Assembly (NCBI GenBank): GCA_035319185.1
Contig: DATHDF010000053.1
Location: 1-28,223, forward strand
Direction: 5' to 3'
Length of the DNA: 28,223 nucleotides
DNA from: Fen-1308 sp035319185
GTDB lineage: Bacteria > Nitrospirota > Thermodesulfovibrionia > Thermodesulfovibrionales > Dissulfurispiraceae
Shown here: positions 14,756 through 23,881 of the stretch, piece by piece
Numbering within the stretch: position 1 is the stretch's first letter
Layout: each line of letters opens with the position of its first letter
Program-made: the position numbers and the translations under genes
The notes under the pieces: model-generated
What the model saw: the letters and a program-made list of their open reading frames with translations, nothing else
What the model was told of the DNA's origin: nothing
Databases searched by the model: none

Positions 14756-16171
14756 TCAAGACAAATAATATCTGGCATATATATACCAGGTCGCAATCGA
14801 GAGGAATACCGCCAACAGAACAAGATGAATCTTGATCAGAGTACCGACACCGCATTTTATTTTCGATGTGGTCCACAATCTCATTTTTTCAGGGATTACA
14901 AGGTATATGCCCACAAGGAAAGGAAATAGAATTCTCACAAAGTACCTGCCCTGCATGCCCAATATCTTGCCATCAGGCTTTTGACGTTCCATTAGATACA
15001 TGCTGATATGATAAGCAGTCCATATCAGAAATATGAACCCGACGATCGCCAGACCGGTTTTCCTGAACTTAGCGCTTTTGTCACTTATCCCCATATCAGG
15101 CACAAGGAGCGGCCATAGCAGGAGGACGGTAAACACCGCAAGAAAAATAAACGGTAATCTGACATCGGTCCAGCCGAGCCAAAACGTCGATTTAGCCAGA
15201 TAAACCGAAAACATGGTCTCGAAGTAGACTCTGTAAAGAATATGAAAAGGATTTAAATCCCTATCCGGCGCTACACCCATTACCTGATTAATCGTCGGCG
15301 CCGCTATTAAATGAACCTGAAACATCTTCCATGCCACCGCAAAGATCAGACCGAATATTATCATTCCAAATCCTCCGATCCAATACAGGGCGCCGGATCT
15401 GAATTTTTCCCTTGGAATCATAATAAAGTACAATAACGCTAAAACTATATATGGTCCCTTTGTAAGTGCTATCAGTGCGCATAATAAATATAGCGCAGCC
15501 ATATCCTTGACGCCGACCGCCTTTTCTTCTTCTCTGAAAGCTATGTTTACTGCGTGACAGACCAGCATAAGCAGCAAAATAATGGTAACGCAGTCCGCGC
15601 TTATAATTATGCCTTGCTGTATGCTTATAGGCATAAGGGCGATCGTGAGCAGCGGAAGTTGCAAAATGAGTACATGTTTAATCAGTAAGTACATCGAGAC
15701 AATAAAGAAAATCAGGCTTCCGAAACGTCCAGCATAATACACGTAGAGAATCGGCAACTCCAATATTCTTGCAATCGTGACGGCGACCACTTGAGGAGCG
15801 TATGCGACCGGCGGATAATTCGCGATGTCATCATAAAACAGCTCTGATCTGGGTTTCAGTTCTATCTTTGAAGATGCGGCCAGGGCAGTAAAATCCTGTT
15901 TTATGGCTGTTCGCCCTACTATCTTGCGGGATTGTAGCGCATCTTCAAGCTGCTTAATACTGGCAGGCAGATAACATCCGACACGTCCGGTAACCGGCTC
16001 AGAATCTAAGTGAAGTTTACCCTCGGACAACATGTATGCCCGGCGGAAATGGCCAAACTCATCGGGCCCCTGAAAAGGAGGGAGCAGGAAAAGCCAGATG
16101 ATTCCAAAAATTAGGCCCAGCACCAGGAAAATCCTGTGGTAAGGAAATTCCTGCTTAATGCGTTCCTTCAT
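14756..16171 (-). CDS. DUF2142-like polytopic membrane protein (possible GT-C glycosyltransferase)
   Basis: This 471-residue protein has about ten to twelve hydrophobic helices. After the first helix comes PPFQGPDEFGHFRRAY (31-46). That is the DUF2142 hallmark: an acidic pair (Asp37, Glu38) at the start of a large periplasmic loop, resembling the first loop of GT-C-fold glycosyltransferases that use polyprenyl-phosphate sugars. A role in adding a sugar on the periplasmic side of the glycan made by this operon is inference. It starts 12 bases after the stop of the preceding GT9-like gene. The region looks more A+T-rich than the housekeeping run, as often seen in envelope-glycan loci. Confidence 0.75.
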   Translation of the reverse strand: MKERIKQEFPYHRIFLVLGLIFGIIWLFLLPPFQGPDEFGHFRRAYMLSEGKLHLDSEPVTGRVGCYLPASIKQLEDALQSRKIVGRTAIKQDFTALAASSKIELKPRSELFYDDIANYPPVAYAPQVVAVTIARILELPILYVYYAGRFGSLIFFIVSMYLLIKHVLILQLPLLTIALMPISIQQGIIISADCVTIILLLMLVCHAVNIAFREEEKAVGVKDMAALYLLCALIALTKGPYIVLALLYFIMIPREKFRSGALYWIGGFGMIIFGLIFAVAWKMFQVHLIAAPTINQVMGVAPDRDLNPFHILYRVYFETMFSVYLAKSTFWLGWTDVRLPFIFLAVFTVLLLWPLLVPDMGISDKSAKFRKTGLAIVGFIFLIWTAYHISMYLMERQKPDGKILGMQGRYFVRILFPFLVGIYLVIPEKMRLWTTSKIKCGVGTLIKIHLVLLAVFLSIATWYIYARYYLS

Positions 16172-16183
16172 TCTCCGGTAATT

Positions 16184-17113
16184 TCACCTTTCACGATATG
16201 AGTTGCTTAAAAAAGATATTTTTGACAAAACGTCGCGGACGCTGATATTCGAAATGTTTCCAGCAGCTCCGATAAGAGGAATATGTTCAAATCCTTTGTT
16301 GGGAGAAGGAACCCTCTGCTTCAACACGCCCTGACCGGCATCGCTCCACAATGATATGACTCTTAGCTGGAAATACGTATCGATATAGTAAGCCAGAGAC
16401 AGAATACCGCCGTCAGGTGCAATCAGGGTGTGGCATCTGTTCTTGATAATTGAGAGCAGTTCCAGCAACCCCGTCTCTCCCCTCAAATCCGTGACTGACG
16501 GCATATTGAAATCGCCGGTCTTGCTGTTCCCGAACAAGACTATCCTGACATCTCCGCTCCTGCAGATATTTTCGAAGAGTTGCCTCCAGTTTTCGGGCGG
16601 CCAGTCCTTCTGGTATTTATAGAATTGTCCCGTTTCTGAATTCAGATGAACACCTATGCAATTCTTTCCTTCGGGCAGCGGAAACCGTTCGCAATATTTG
16701 TCGTATTCTCCATTCCACCTGAGCCTGGGGACAAGTTTGCCTATCTGCCATGAAAGCCATCTCGTGGGATCAACCTTCTCCATGATCACGTCAAAGTCCG
16801 ACTCTTTAACATTCAACCTTACCAATGCATCCCTGAGATCAAATGGGACACCTCTTTTCATCCAGTCGGCAGTGATTATCTCGACTCCGCCGAGCAATCT
16901 GAAACCATCTTCAAGGTTTTTTCTGGTAATAAACGTGATATGAGCCGCAGGGATCAGATTCTTAATCCTGTACACCAATGCAAAAAGTCCCAATGCAATG
17001 TCTCCGAGACCACGGTTCCATACAATAAGAAATCTTTCTTTCCTCCCGTTTGCCGCTTTCTTCAGAAGTCGGTCCAATTCATTCCCTCTAAGCAACTTCA
17101 AAAAACTAAACAT
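16184..17113 (-). CDS. divergent GT9 (heptosyltransferase-like) glycosyltransferase
   Basis: This 309-residue protein is related to ADP-heptose:LPS heptosyltransferases (GT9). The N-terminal RFLIVWNRGLGDIALGLFAL stretch matches the GT9 opening glycine-aspartate motif. A second Rossmann-like half has IGVHLNSETGQF, IVLFGN and IAPDGGILSLAYYIDT, the last taking the place of the usual DTGPMHLAAAL. The donor may therefore not be ADP-heptose. The ATG at 17113 has GAGGAG just upstream and overlaps the preceding gene by eight bases. An upstream start at 17179 would lie deep inside that gene and lacks such support. Confidence 0.72.
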   Translation of the reverse strand: MFSFLKLLRGNELDRLLKKAANGRKERFLIVWNRGLGDIALGLFALVYRIKNLIPAAHITFITRKNLEDGFRLLGGVEIITADWMKRGVPFDLRDALVRLNVKESDFDVIMEKVDPTRWLSWQIGKLVPRLRWNGEYDKYCERFPLPEGKNCIGVHLNSETGQFYKYQKDWPPENWRQLFENICRSGDVRIVLFGNSKTGDFNMPSVTDLRGETGLLELLSIIKNRCHTLIAPDGGILSLAYYIDTYFQLRVISLWSDAGQGVLKQRVPSPNKGFEHIPLIGAAGNISNISVRDVLSKISFLSNSYRER

Positions 17114-18521
17114 CTTTTCTCCTCGCACAGGCGACCATATACCTGCTAGTAAGGAAGCCGTCAAGTCTGTTGAAAACAAATGAATTCAACATTCTCATGA
17201 TTTTGCCAGCCTCCTTTTTCCTTTCGATTCTGCTGATTTCATAGCCGGATACGGCCAAGAGATTTTCTATTGTTGCCAGTGAGAAAAATCTGAGGTGTTC
17301 CCATGCCAGGGCCCCTTCAGCCCTATAGAGCCATCTGTCCAGAACTATATCTTTTATCACCTTGTGATATTGAATATTCGGAAAGCTCGCGACCAGAGTC
17401 CCATGGTCAACCAGTCTCTCACGACAGCTTCGCAGAAAAGCCCATGGATTCCTTAAGTCTGCCAGCACATCATCACAAATAATACAATCAAAAAGTTCCC
17501 GGTTATCGATCAAAGAACATGCGTTTTCGAGATCACCGATGAAAATCTTGTCCAGCCTTCGACCAGACTCTTTAACCAGGTCCGCGTTCTCCTCAATGCC
17601 CCAAACAGCACGTCCATGAACCTCATCCTTTAATTTCTCACTCATCATACCGCTCTTGCACCCTATATGCAGTATGAATTTTGCCTCAGGCGGCACCAAG
17701 CCCGCCATCTCCTGTCTGCCGTCACGATAATATCCGTATGGTCTCATACCGGAGAAATCATTGGGAAGCCTGAACCGATTCAGTATGGAACCCCATCTGC
17801 TCATAAATAATTTCCTGTTCCGCCGTGTCGTTCTTTTTTTGTAACGGCTCCCCTGATCTTTTAAAGATATCTGTTCATAATGTGTAACTACGCTGTCCGG
17901 ACAATACATTACAGTTAATCCGAGCTTTCTCACCTTCAGGCAGAGGTCGATATCTTCAGATCCGTGCAGGTATCCTTCATCAAATCCACCAACGGCTCTG
18001 AATATCTCTCTTCTCATAAGCAAACATGCTCCGGTAACCGCCTCGCGTTCGCCGGGGATCAGGACCTCCCTGAAATCTGCCGGGTATCTCTTGAACGGAT
18101 GCACACAATTGCCCTTATGGTCAAAAGCGACACCCACATGCTGGATGGTATTGTCAGGATAGAGCAACTTACTGCCTACAATCCCGCATTTCGGATAGGC
18201 TTCAATCATATTGACCATTGCGTCCAGCCACTTGTCATGTACTACCGTGTCGTTATTCAGAAACAGGATCAGATCACCTTCTGCAGCTTCAGCTGCCCTG
18301 TTATTGCCCTTCGCAAATCCCAAATTCTGTGGGCTCCTGATGACTTGATGACCGATCGCCGAGAGAAATGCGTCCGTATCGGGTTCAGTGGACCCATTGT
18401 CGAACAATATGATTTCGTAAGCAGGATAAGATGTATGTTGCTCTATCGAAGCAATACAATTTTGCGTATAGTATAATTTGTTCCAGTTAAGTATTATTAT
18501 GCTTACCTTTTGATATTCCAT
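17106..18521 (-). CDS. GT2 glycosyltransferase fused to a SAM-dependent methyltransferase
   Basis: This is a two-domain, 471-residue protein. Residues 1-245 are a GT-A family 2 transferase: VSIIILNWN at 6-14, DNGS at 41-44, NLGFAKGNNRA, the metal-binding NNDT at 89-92, and GSEDIDLCLKVR at 187-198. This is the rhamnosyltransferase-like GT2 subset. Residues 280-435 are a class I methyltransferase: motif I FILHIGCKSG (282-291), acidic GIEENADL, FDCIICDDVLADLRNPW and FFSLATIENLLAVSGYE. The fusion suggests that one protein adds a sugar and methylates a sugar, possibly as a chain cap; this is inference. The ATG at 18521 has AGGGA eight bases upstream. A TTG at 18557 would overlap the preceding gene. 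Confidence 0.82.
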   Translation of the reverse strand: MEYQKVSIIILNWNKLYYTQNCIASIEQHTSYPAYEIILFDNGSTEPDTDAFLSAIGHQVIRSPQNLGFAKGNNRAAEAAEGDLILFLNNDTVVHDKWLDAMVNMIEAYPKCGIVGSKLLYPDNTIQHVGVAFDHKGNCVHPFKRYPADFREVLIPGEREAVTGACLLMRREIFRAVGGFDEGYLHGSEDIDLCLKVRKLGLTVMYCPDSVVTHYEQISLKDQGSRYKKRTTRRNRKLFMSRWGSILNRFRLPNDFSGMRPYGYYRDGRQEMAGLVPPEAKFILHIGCKSGMMSEKLKDEVHGRAVWGIEENADLVKESGRRLDKIFIGDLENACSLIDNRELFDCIICDDVLADLRNPWAFLRSCRERLVDHGTLVASFPNIQYHKVIKDIVLDRWLYRAEGALAWEHLRFFSLATIENLLAVSGYEISRIERKKEAGKIMRMLNSFVFNRLDGFLTSRYMVACARRKDV

Positions 18522-18547
18522 TAATCGTTTCCCTGCCTGTCCAGCCC

Positions 18548-19495
18548 TTATCCGCAACTGCTGACTTTGCAGACAGCGGCCAGCAGTGTTTCAGCACGAT
18601 GAATATACGTGTGTTCCCTTAAGATTCTACTATATGCGTTCTCGGCGACTCTCCGTCTCTCATCAAGCCTCGCCACATAGTATAAAATTTTCTCCAGACA
18701 ATCATTGATGTCCCGGAACATTACGATCTCGTCATCTTCGATGAAATCGTCTTTTGCATGTATTCTCTCATCCGTGAGCAAAAAGCCGCCGCATGCCGGG
18801 ACGCCATAAGCTCTTTCTGGAAGGCCCCAGCTCTTGTTGTTGTCCTTATCGGCGGCGCAGCCGACATTAATATTGATCCTGCTCCTTTGGATCAGATCGA
18901 TTTGAGCAGAAAAGTCCATGAACCTGCTATCCTCAAATTTGAAAGTCAAACCCTCTTTTTGGAGCAGCCCGGCAAGTTCATTGAGGAAGCGAGTTCTCTG
19001 CAGATGCTCTCGGTGCTTTGCAGAATCGATATTGCCGACGAATGATACATCAACGTCATACTTTCCGGAATCCCTGAAATCCTCAAGGGACACGCCACCC
19101 AGATTATATCTGCTGGTCCAGGCAGCATTTGGAAGATATATCAGCCTGCTTTTCAGGCCATGCATTGTATCAAACCCCTGCATTGAATGTGTTGCAAAGA
19201 TATCCAGTAGACCTAACTTCAGGATAGCTACCAGCTTCCATGGACTGGCCCCGATATTCGGCATATCGAGACACCACGTCAGGCTCGGAATGCAGGCCTT
19301 TTTCAGATCATAAGAGAGCTTTGCAAATCTCCATTCTTCTTTTAGGATCTGCTTGAATTCAAAATAGACGGCAGCCGGGCCGCGACTCTTTATTCCATCA
19401 ATATCCCATATATTGTACTCAACAGAATGGCCGAGATTATTCAGCGCCTCCTCAAGCCTCTCATGCCTATGACGGCAGTTCATGACAAAGTTCAT
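18548..19495 (-). CDS. CgeB-like glycosyltransferase
   Basis: This 315-residue GT-B-type protein resembles the CgeB / glycosyl-transferase group 1_2 family. Visible marks are YDVDVSFVGNIDSAKHREHLQRTRFLNEL, then IDLIQRSRININVG, then GLPERAYGVPACGGFLLTDE. That last block holds the conserved glutamate and glycines of the nucleotide-sugar site. GWDDIVMF-like EIVMFRDINDCLEKI follows. The N-terminal domain is short. The sugar and acceptor cannot be read from sequence. Its start overlaps the preceding GT9 stop by four bases, so it is a coupled part of the glycan operon. Confidence 0.75.
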   Translation of the reverse strand: MNFVMNCRHRHERLEEALNNLGHSVEYNIWDIDGIKSRGPAAVYFEFKQILKEEWRFAKLSYDLKKACIPSLTWCLDMPNIGASPWKLVAILKLGLLDIFATHSMQGFDTMHGLKSRLIYLPNAAWTSRYNLGGVSLEDFRDSGKYDVDVSFVGNIDSAKHREHLQRTRFLNELAGLLQKEGLTFKFEDSRFMDFSAQIDLIQRSRININVGCAADKDNNKSWGLPERAYGVPACGGFLLTDERIHAKDDFIEDDEIVMFRDINDCLEKILYYVARLDERRRVAENAYSRILREHTYIHRAETLLAAVCKVSSCG

Positions 19496-20577
19496 CCTGC
19501 ATCCTCGCCCAGTATACTCTTTGCAGCATCAATGACACCACAGGCTGTGATCTGTTCCAGGCAGACCGGGTTCTCGCAATTCTTGCCTATACACAGCGAA
19601 CAAGTCTTTTCAGCTTTTATTACTGTTGCACTCTCAGCGTTGCAGGGCCCGCAAAGTCTGGGGTCCGTCGGTCCGAAAATGGCAATTACAGGTGTTTTTA
19701 ATGCAGAGGCCATATGCATGGGGCCTGTATCGTTAGTTATGAACAAAGACATCTTTTTGATGAGGGCAGCTGTGCCTCTCAGAGAAAGCTGGCCGGCAGC
19801 TGATACAGCCCCCCTGATTCCTGATATCACCCGATCGGCTAATTCCTTTTCAGCCGCATTTCCGGTTATGACAATCCGGTATCGATCTTGTAACCCTTTG
19901 CTCACCTCGGCATATCTGGCAGCAGGCCAGCATTTGAACGGCTTTTGAGCTCCAGGGTGAATACCTATCAGCAACTCGCTTGATGCTATCCCATTTTTTT
20001 TCAGAAACGCGTCTGCTTCATGTCTGTCTTCTTCTGCCAGGTATAAAGACATAGTCTCATCGTGCCTATCTACCCCGGCATCCGCAAGCATCCTGAAGCG
20101 GTTATCAACTCCATGAAGAGGCGCCTGGACGCTTATAATCTTTGTGAGAATATAATCCAGGCCTTTACTTTGACCTTCGAATCCGGTTATTTCAGAAGCG
20201 CATGAAAGGGCAATTATGGGCCAAATAATGCGATCTGACGCATGGAAAATAAAGACTGATCCTAACCTTCTATTCCGGAGCGCACGAATCAGAAAAGGAA
20301 GTTTGATTATGCCCGATATCCCTCTCTTGAAAACAAAGACTTCATTTATTGCCGGATTGCCTTTCAGGATATCGGCGCCTAGAGGATTTGTAAGGATCCC
20401 TATGTAACTATCGGGATATGTTCTACGCAGGGCATCAATTGCAGGCGTCCCCCACAAAGTGTCGCCGACTCCGGTGGTGCTTACCACCAGAAAGCATTTG
20501 CTATTTCCTTCTGACCGCCTGCATATATACCCATTTGCGGTTACTACTGCGCGTATTAAGCTGTTCTTCAAAGACAT
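19492..20577 (-). CDS. GT9 glycosyltransferase (heptosyltransferase, WaaF/WaaC type)
   Basis: This 361-residue GT-B protein has an N-terminal FLVVSTTGVGDTLWGTPAIDALRRTYP motif and a C-terminal donor domain with IGIHPGAQKPFKCWPAARYAEV. It also has TNDTGPMHMASALKTPVIAIFGPTDP, the classic ADP-heptose-site signature. The tail holds CSLCIGKNCENPVCLEQI, a cysteine-rich segment common in heptosyltransferase II-like proteins. It probably adds heptose to the LPS inner core, but the exact position in the core is unknown. It is preceded by a 57-base gap and coupled to the next gene by ATGA. Confidence 0.85.
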   Translation of the reverse strand: MSLKNSLIRAVVTANGYICRRSEGNSKCFLVVSTTGVGDTLWGTPAIDALRRTYPDSYIGILTNPLGADILKGNPAINEVFVFKRGISGIIKLPFLIRALRNRRLGSVFIFHASDRIIWPIIALSCASEITGFEGQSKGLDYILTKIISVQAPLHGVDNRFRMLADAGVDRHDETMSLYLAEEDRHEADAFLKKNGIASSELLIGIHPGAQKPFKCWPAARYAEVSKGLQDRYRIVITGNAAEKELADRVISGIRGAVSAAGQLSLRGTAALIKKMSLFITNDTGPMHMASALKTPVIAIFGPTDPRLCGPCNAESATVIKAEKTCSLCIGKNCENPVCLEQITACGVIDAAKSILGEDAG

Positions 20578-20634
20578 TAATCGATATTTCCTTTTTTCGC
20601 AGCTCTGGCATCAAAACCCATACATTGACAGACA

Positions 20635-21648
20635 TCAACGGTTATCAATCGACGCCATTGCTGAAATCACTCTTTCGACAGTTATAGACTTAACATTGCC
20701 ATCAACAGCCTTAAGCGAAATATGCCCCTCGCCGTATGGTCGCCAGACCACAGGGTCTGCATCCGCAAAAAGACTGATGACTTGACAACCCGCAGCCGCG
20801 CCGACATGCCCGGCCCCGCCCTCACCGGTCACAAGTACGTTGCCCAGCGAGGAAATACCAGCAAAGCTCATTATGCTTTTTGTCTGAAAGTAAAACGCGT
20901 TTGCTCCGATATGACGACAAATTTTCAAGGCCATGTCTTTGTCGGATGCGATCCCGGTTACTATGCATCTGCACCGAAAAGCCTCTATCAGGGTTTTCCC
21001 AAGCCTTATAAAGTTATCGCAGTTCCACTTAGCATTTTCCCTTGTGCTGCTTATATTAAATACTGCAAGCCTTTCCCCGGGCATCAATCCTTTAGAGGAC
21101 AAAAAAGCAACTGCCTCGTCGGTGAACCTGTCGGGAATATGCATGCTGATGTCCTTTGTTCCTTCCTCTATCCCTATTGCTCGCAACAGATGCATACATG
21201 CCTCGACCTGATGATACGTCCAGAAATCTATCGGCTTGACGGGAAGATTGTAGAGCAGATTCATAGGGCGCCATTTCTTTGAAACATATCCGAGTCTGCA
21301 TCTGGCGCCGCTCATTAAGGATGTGAGAGCCAGAAAGCTCGAGAATCCGCCCTTGACTCCAATAGCAATGTCATAGTCAGTGCCCTGCAGGATGCTTCTT
21401 ATGTTTAACAACTTATTACCGCGTTTACCGTTATTCCTGCTGTATACAAGAACCCGATCTATATACGGTTCATGCTGAATTACTTCCGCATTTGCAGCTT
21501 CAGCTAGTACTGATAGTTTTGCCGCCGGGAATTCCCTCTTGAGCGTCTTCAGGAGAGGAATAGTGCAGATCATATCCCCTATCCTGTTCATCCTTATCAC
21601 CAGGATATTTCTGATATCACCCCCAAGCAACTGCCTGCTGTACGTCAT
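20635..21648 (-). CDS. GT9 glycosyltransferase with altered donor-site motif
   Basis: The 337-residue protein opens with NILVIRMNRIGDMICTIPLLKTLKREFP, a clear GT9 start. The C-terminal donor motif, usually DTGPMHLAAAL, is GEGGAGHVGAAAG at 275-287. It keeps a glycine and the histidine but loses the aspartate-threonine and the methionine. SLFADADPVVWRPYGEGH then matches the usual FGPTDPxxWxPxG region. It may use a different nucleotide sugar or acceptor. It lacks the cysteine-rich tail of the other two canonical GT9 proteins. The start overlaps the upstream GT9 stop by four bases, and a 57-base gap follows. Confidence 0.8.
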   Translation of the reverse strand: MTYSRQLLGGDIRNILVIRMNRIGDMICTIPLLKTLKREFPAAKLSVLAEAANAEVIQHEPYIDRVLVYSRNNGKRGNKLLNIRSILQGTDYDIAIGVKGGFSSFLALTSLMSGARCRLGYVSKKWRPMNLLYNLPVKPIDFWTYHQVEACMHLLRAIGIEEGTKDISMHIPDRFTDEAVAFLSSKGLMPGERLAVFNISSTRENAKWNCDNFIRLGKTLIEAFRCRCIVTGIASDKDMALKICRHIGANAFYFQTKSIMSFAGISSLGNVLVTGEGGAGHVGAAAGCQVISLFADADPVVWRPYGEGHISLKAVDGNVKSITVERVISAMASIDNR

Positions 21649-22727
21649 GGTGCAACCCTGGACTCAAGCCCTAATTTGGCTGCAATCATACCGATGACCT
21701 CTTCAGGTTTGATCGCATCAAGACATCTCCTTACCTTGACCCCTTCTCTCGCACATTGCTCGCATGCCCTACATCCGAGCTTCTTGATAAGGATGCAATG
21801 CCCCTCGCCCCATGGTCTCCACTGCTGTTCGCCGCTAGGCCCGAACAGTGCTATCACCGGAGTGTTTACGGCAGCTGCGATATGCATCGGGGCAGAATCG
21901 ACTCCAAAGAATAGATTGGATTTTGCAGCAACAGCTGCAAGTTGTTTGAGCGTCGTAGCGCCGCAAAGATCAACTACTTCCATCCGTCTATTTACACGAG
22001 AGAGAATATGACGCGCTCTTTCCATTTCATTCTCTGCGGGGGAAGAAGTCATTATCACTCTGATATTTTTTTCAAGGAGCCAATCTATAACCTGAGCCAT
22101 ATACTCATCCCTCCAGCATTTGAACAACCATCTGGATGTTGGATGTATATGAATTGAGACATCAGATTCTGTTATTGAATTCTCCCTGAAAATTTCATAA
22201 GCGTATTTCTTTGCATCTTCAGTGATAAAAAAATCTACACTCAGGTCTTCAGTGGAGATTCCGAATTGCTTGACGACATCAAGATTCTGCTGGACCATGT
22301 GCAGGCTACCGTCCTTCACGGCACGATGAGTATACAAATACTTTTTCCCCGCAAATCCACCTTCAGGGTGATATGCAATTCTGTATCTTGCTCCCGAGAT
22401 AAGACTCAGAATAGCAGCTCTGTCCCCGCTTGTCAGGTCAACCGTCATGTCAAACCGCATTGCGCGGACTCCACTAAGGAATGCAAACTCCCTCCTTAAT
22501 TTATTAAGAGTCGCGTCGGACTTGACCTTCCTGTCGAAAACGATAATTTCATCGATGAGGGGGTTGCCGGCAAGTACCTCTTCAGTCCCGGAATTGACCA
22601 TGGCCGAGATTTGCGCATCGGGGAACGTTTCGCGCAATGCCCTGAAGACAGGAATGGTCAGGAGCACATCGCCGATATGCCGTAGCTTTATTACGAGGAT
22701 TTTTCTTACGCTTCTAAATTCAGTCAT
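21645..22727 (-). CDS. GT9 glycosyltransferase (heptosyltransferase III/WaaQ-like)
   Basis: This 360-residue protein has ILVIKLRHIGDVLLTIPVFRALRETFP near the N terminus. GVDSAPMHIAAAVNTPVIALFGPSGEQQWRPWG near the C terminus is a pattern most like the WaaQ branch of GT9. The last 50 residues have CRACEQCAREGVKVRRCLDAI, the cysteine set typical of that branch. IHIHPTSRWLFKCWRDEYMAQVIDWL includes the WaaQ-type phosphate/heptose-site residues. It likely adds a branch heptose to the inner core (inference by family). Its start overlaps the GT4 gene's stop by eight bases. Confidence 0.84.
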   Translation of the reverse strand: MTEFRSVRKILVIKLRHIGDVLLTIPVFRALRETFPDAQISAMVNSGTEEVLAGNPLIDEIIVFDRKVKSDATLNKLRREFAFLSGVRAMRFDMTVDLTSGDRAAILSLISGARYRIAYHPEGGFAGKKYLYTHRAVKDGSLHMVQQNLDVVKQFGISTEDLSVDFFITEDAKKYAYEIFRENSITESDVSIHIHPTSRWLFKCWRDEYMAQVIDWLLEKNIRVIMTSSPAENEMERARHILSRVNRRMEVVDLCGATTLKQLAAVAAKSNLFFGVDSAPMHIAAAVNTPVIALFGPSGEQQWRPWGEGHCILIKKLGCRACEQCAREGVKVRRCLDAIKPEEVIGMIAAKLGLESRVAP

Positions 22728-23805
22728 TATTAAACCGTTTTTGATAGAGGGCCTCTATCTTGTCGAGCATCTGCTCAACGGAATGTTTTTCTACAACAAG
22801 CCTTCTTCCGTTTTCTCCGAAAACTTCTCCTAAATCAGGGCGAAGGAAAAGCTCATTCACCTTTTCTGCAATCCGGCCCGGGTTTTCGGGTTCTATCAGG
22901 AAACCGGTCACGTTGTCCTGGATAATCTCTTTGATCGCTCCGGCATCGGACGCCACAACCGGCGTTTTCATCGCAAGCGCCTGGAGCAACGACTGGGGGA
23001 TTCCCTCCCCGGCATACGACGGATGAACAATAACATCGAGAGATGCCATTATCTCGGGAACGTCTTCTCTATGCCCGAGCAAGGAGACCCTGTCCTGCAA
23101 CGACATATCCATTATAATCCTCTCGATATTCCCGCGCTGCGGCCCTTCGCCGACAATGTAGAAATGCGCCTGTGGAATCTGCTTTACAATGCCCGGGATA
23201 GCCTTCAATAAAAAACCATGCCCCTTCCAGCTGCGCAGAACACCGACCATGCCGACAGAAAAATTATCCGGCTTAAACGCCGGCTTCACTTTGTCCGGAT
23301 CGAATCTGCCCAGGTCGATTCCCGTAGGGATTGAAAATATAGCCGAGGCCTGGAACCCGTTTACCAGAATCATTCTCTGCCGGATCTCTTCCCCGGTGGT
23401 CATGACGGCATCGGGCAGCATATCGTAAATTACGCGACTCAAGAAAGAACTGCTGACAGGGGTGGAAAGATGCCTTGTCCTTATGATCTTGGGCTTGGTC
23501 TTCGAGAGTTTTGCAGCTATCGAAGCAACCCAGCTGTCCGAGGAGCTGTGCGTATTTATTATATCAGGCCTGATCCGGTCTATCAGGGACATCGCTCCAA
23601 AAACAGTCAGCGGGTTCTTCTTGCTGAATTCAGTTGCCGAAACTTCCAGCCCCTCTTCTTTAGCCCTTTTGAAGATTTTGCTCTCGTCCGGAGCAGCGAT
23701 GATTACACGGCAACCCCGCGCAGACATTCCGGCAGACTCCTGGATGATTCTTATTTCCTGGCCTCCCCATCCCATTGATGATTCGGTATGCAAAATGGTC
23801 AACAC
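22720..23805 (-). CDS. GT4 glycosyltransferase
   Basis: This 361-residue GT-B retaining transferase opens with LTILHTESSMGWGGQEIRIIQE, whose WGGxE loop binds the acceptor side. The donor domain starts at FSVGMVGVLRSWKGHGFLLKAI, continues to FYIVGEGPQRGNIE, and holds the E-x7-E-type motif in AGEGIPQSLLQALAMKTPVVAS. The start is a GTG at 23805 in an A+T-rich context without a clear Shine-Dalgarno. A TTG is the next codon, so the start is fixed only within a residue or two. A 76-base gap separates it from the preceding GT4 gene. The donor and acceptor are unknown. Confidence 0.82.
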   Translation of the reverse strand: MLTILHTESSMGWGGQEIRIIQESAGMSARGCRVIIAAPDESKIFKRAKEEGLEVSATEFSKKNPLTVFGAMSLIDRIRPDIINTHSSSDSWVASIAAKLSKTKPKIIRTRHLSTPVSSSFLSRVIYDMLPDAVMTTGEEIRQRMILVNGFQASAIFSIPTGIDLGRFDPDKVKPAFKPDNFSVGMVGVLRSWKGHGFLLKAIPGIVKQIPQAHFYIVGEGPQRGNIERIIMDMSLQDRVSLLGHREDVPEIMASLDVIVHPSYAGEGIPQSLLQALAMKTPVVASDAGAIKEIIQDNVTGFLIEPENPGRIAEKVNELFLRPDLGEVFGENGRRLVVEKHSVEQMLDKIEALYQKRFNND

Positions 23806-23881
23806 TTAATATTTTAACTTATTAAACCTGCTATTTTGCCAGAAAGCGGTAAGGAGATGATTTGAACGATATAAGGCAAAT

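Noticed and set aside
17114..17179. Upstream start for the GT9-like gene at 16184
   Set aside because: It would overlap the preceding gene by over 70 bases, while the ATG at 17113 has a strong GAGGAG.
20722..21282. Plus-strand open frame of about 186 codons opposite a GT9 gene
   Set aside because: Same reasoning: antisense shadow without any domain.
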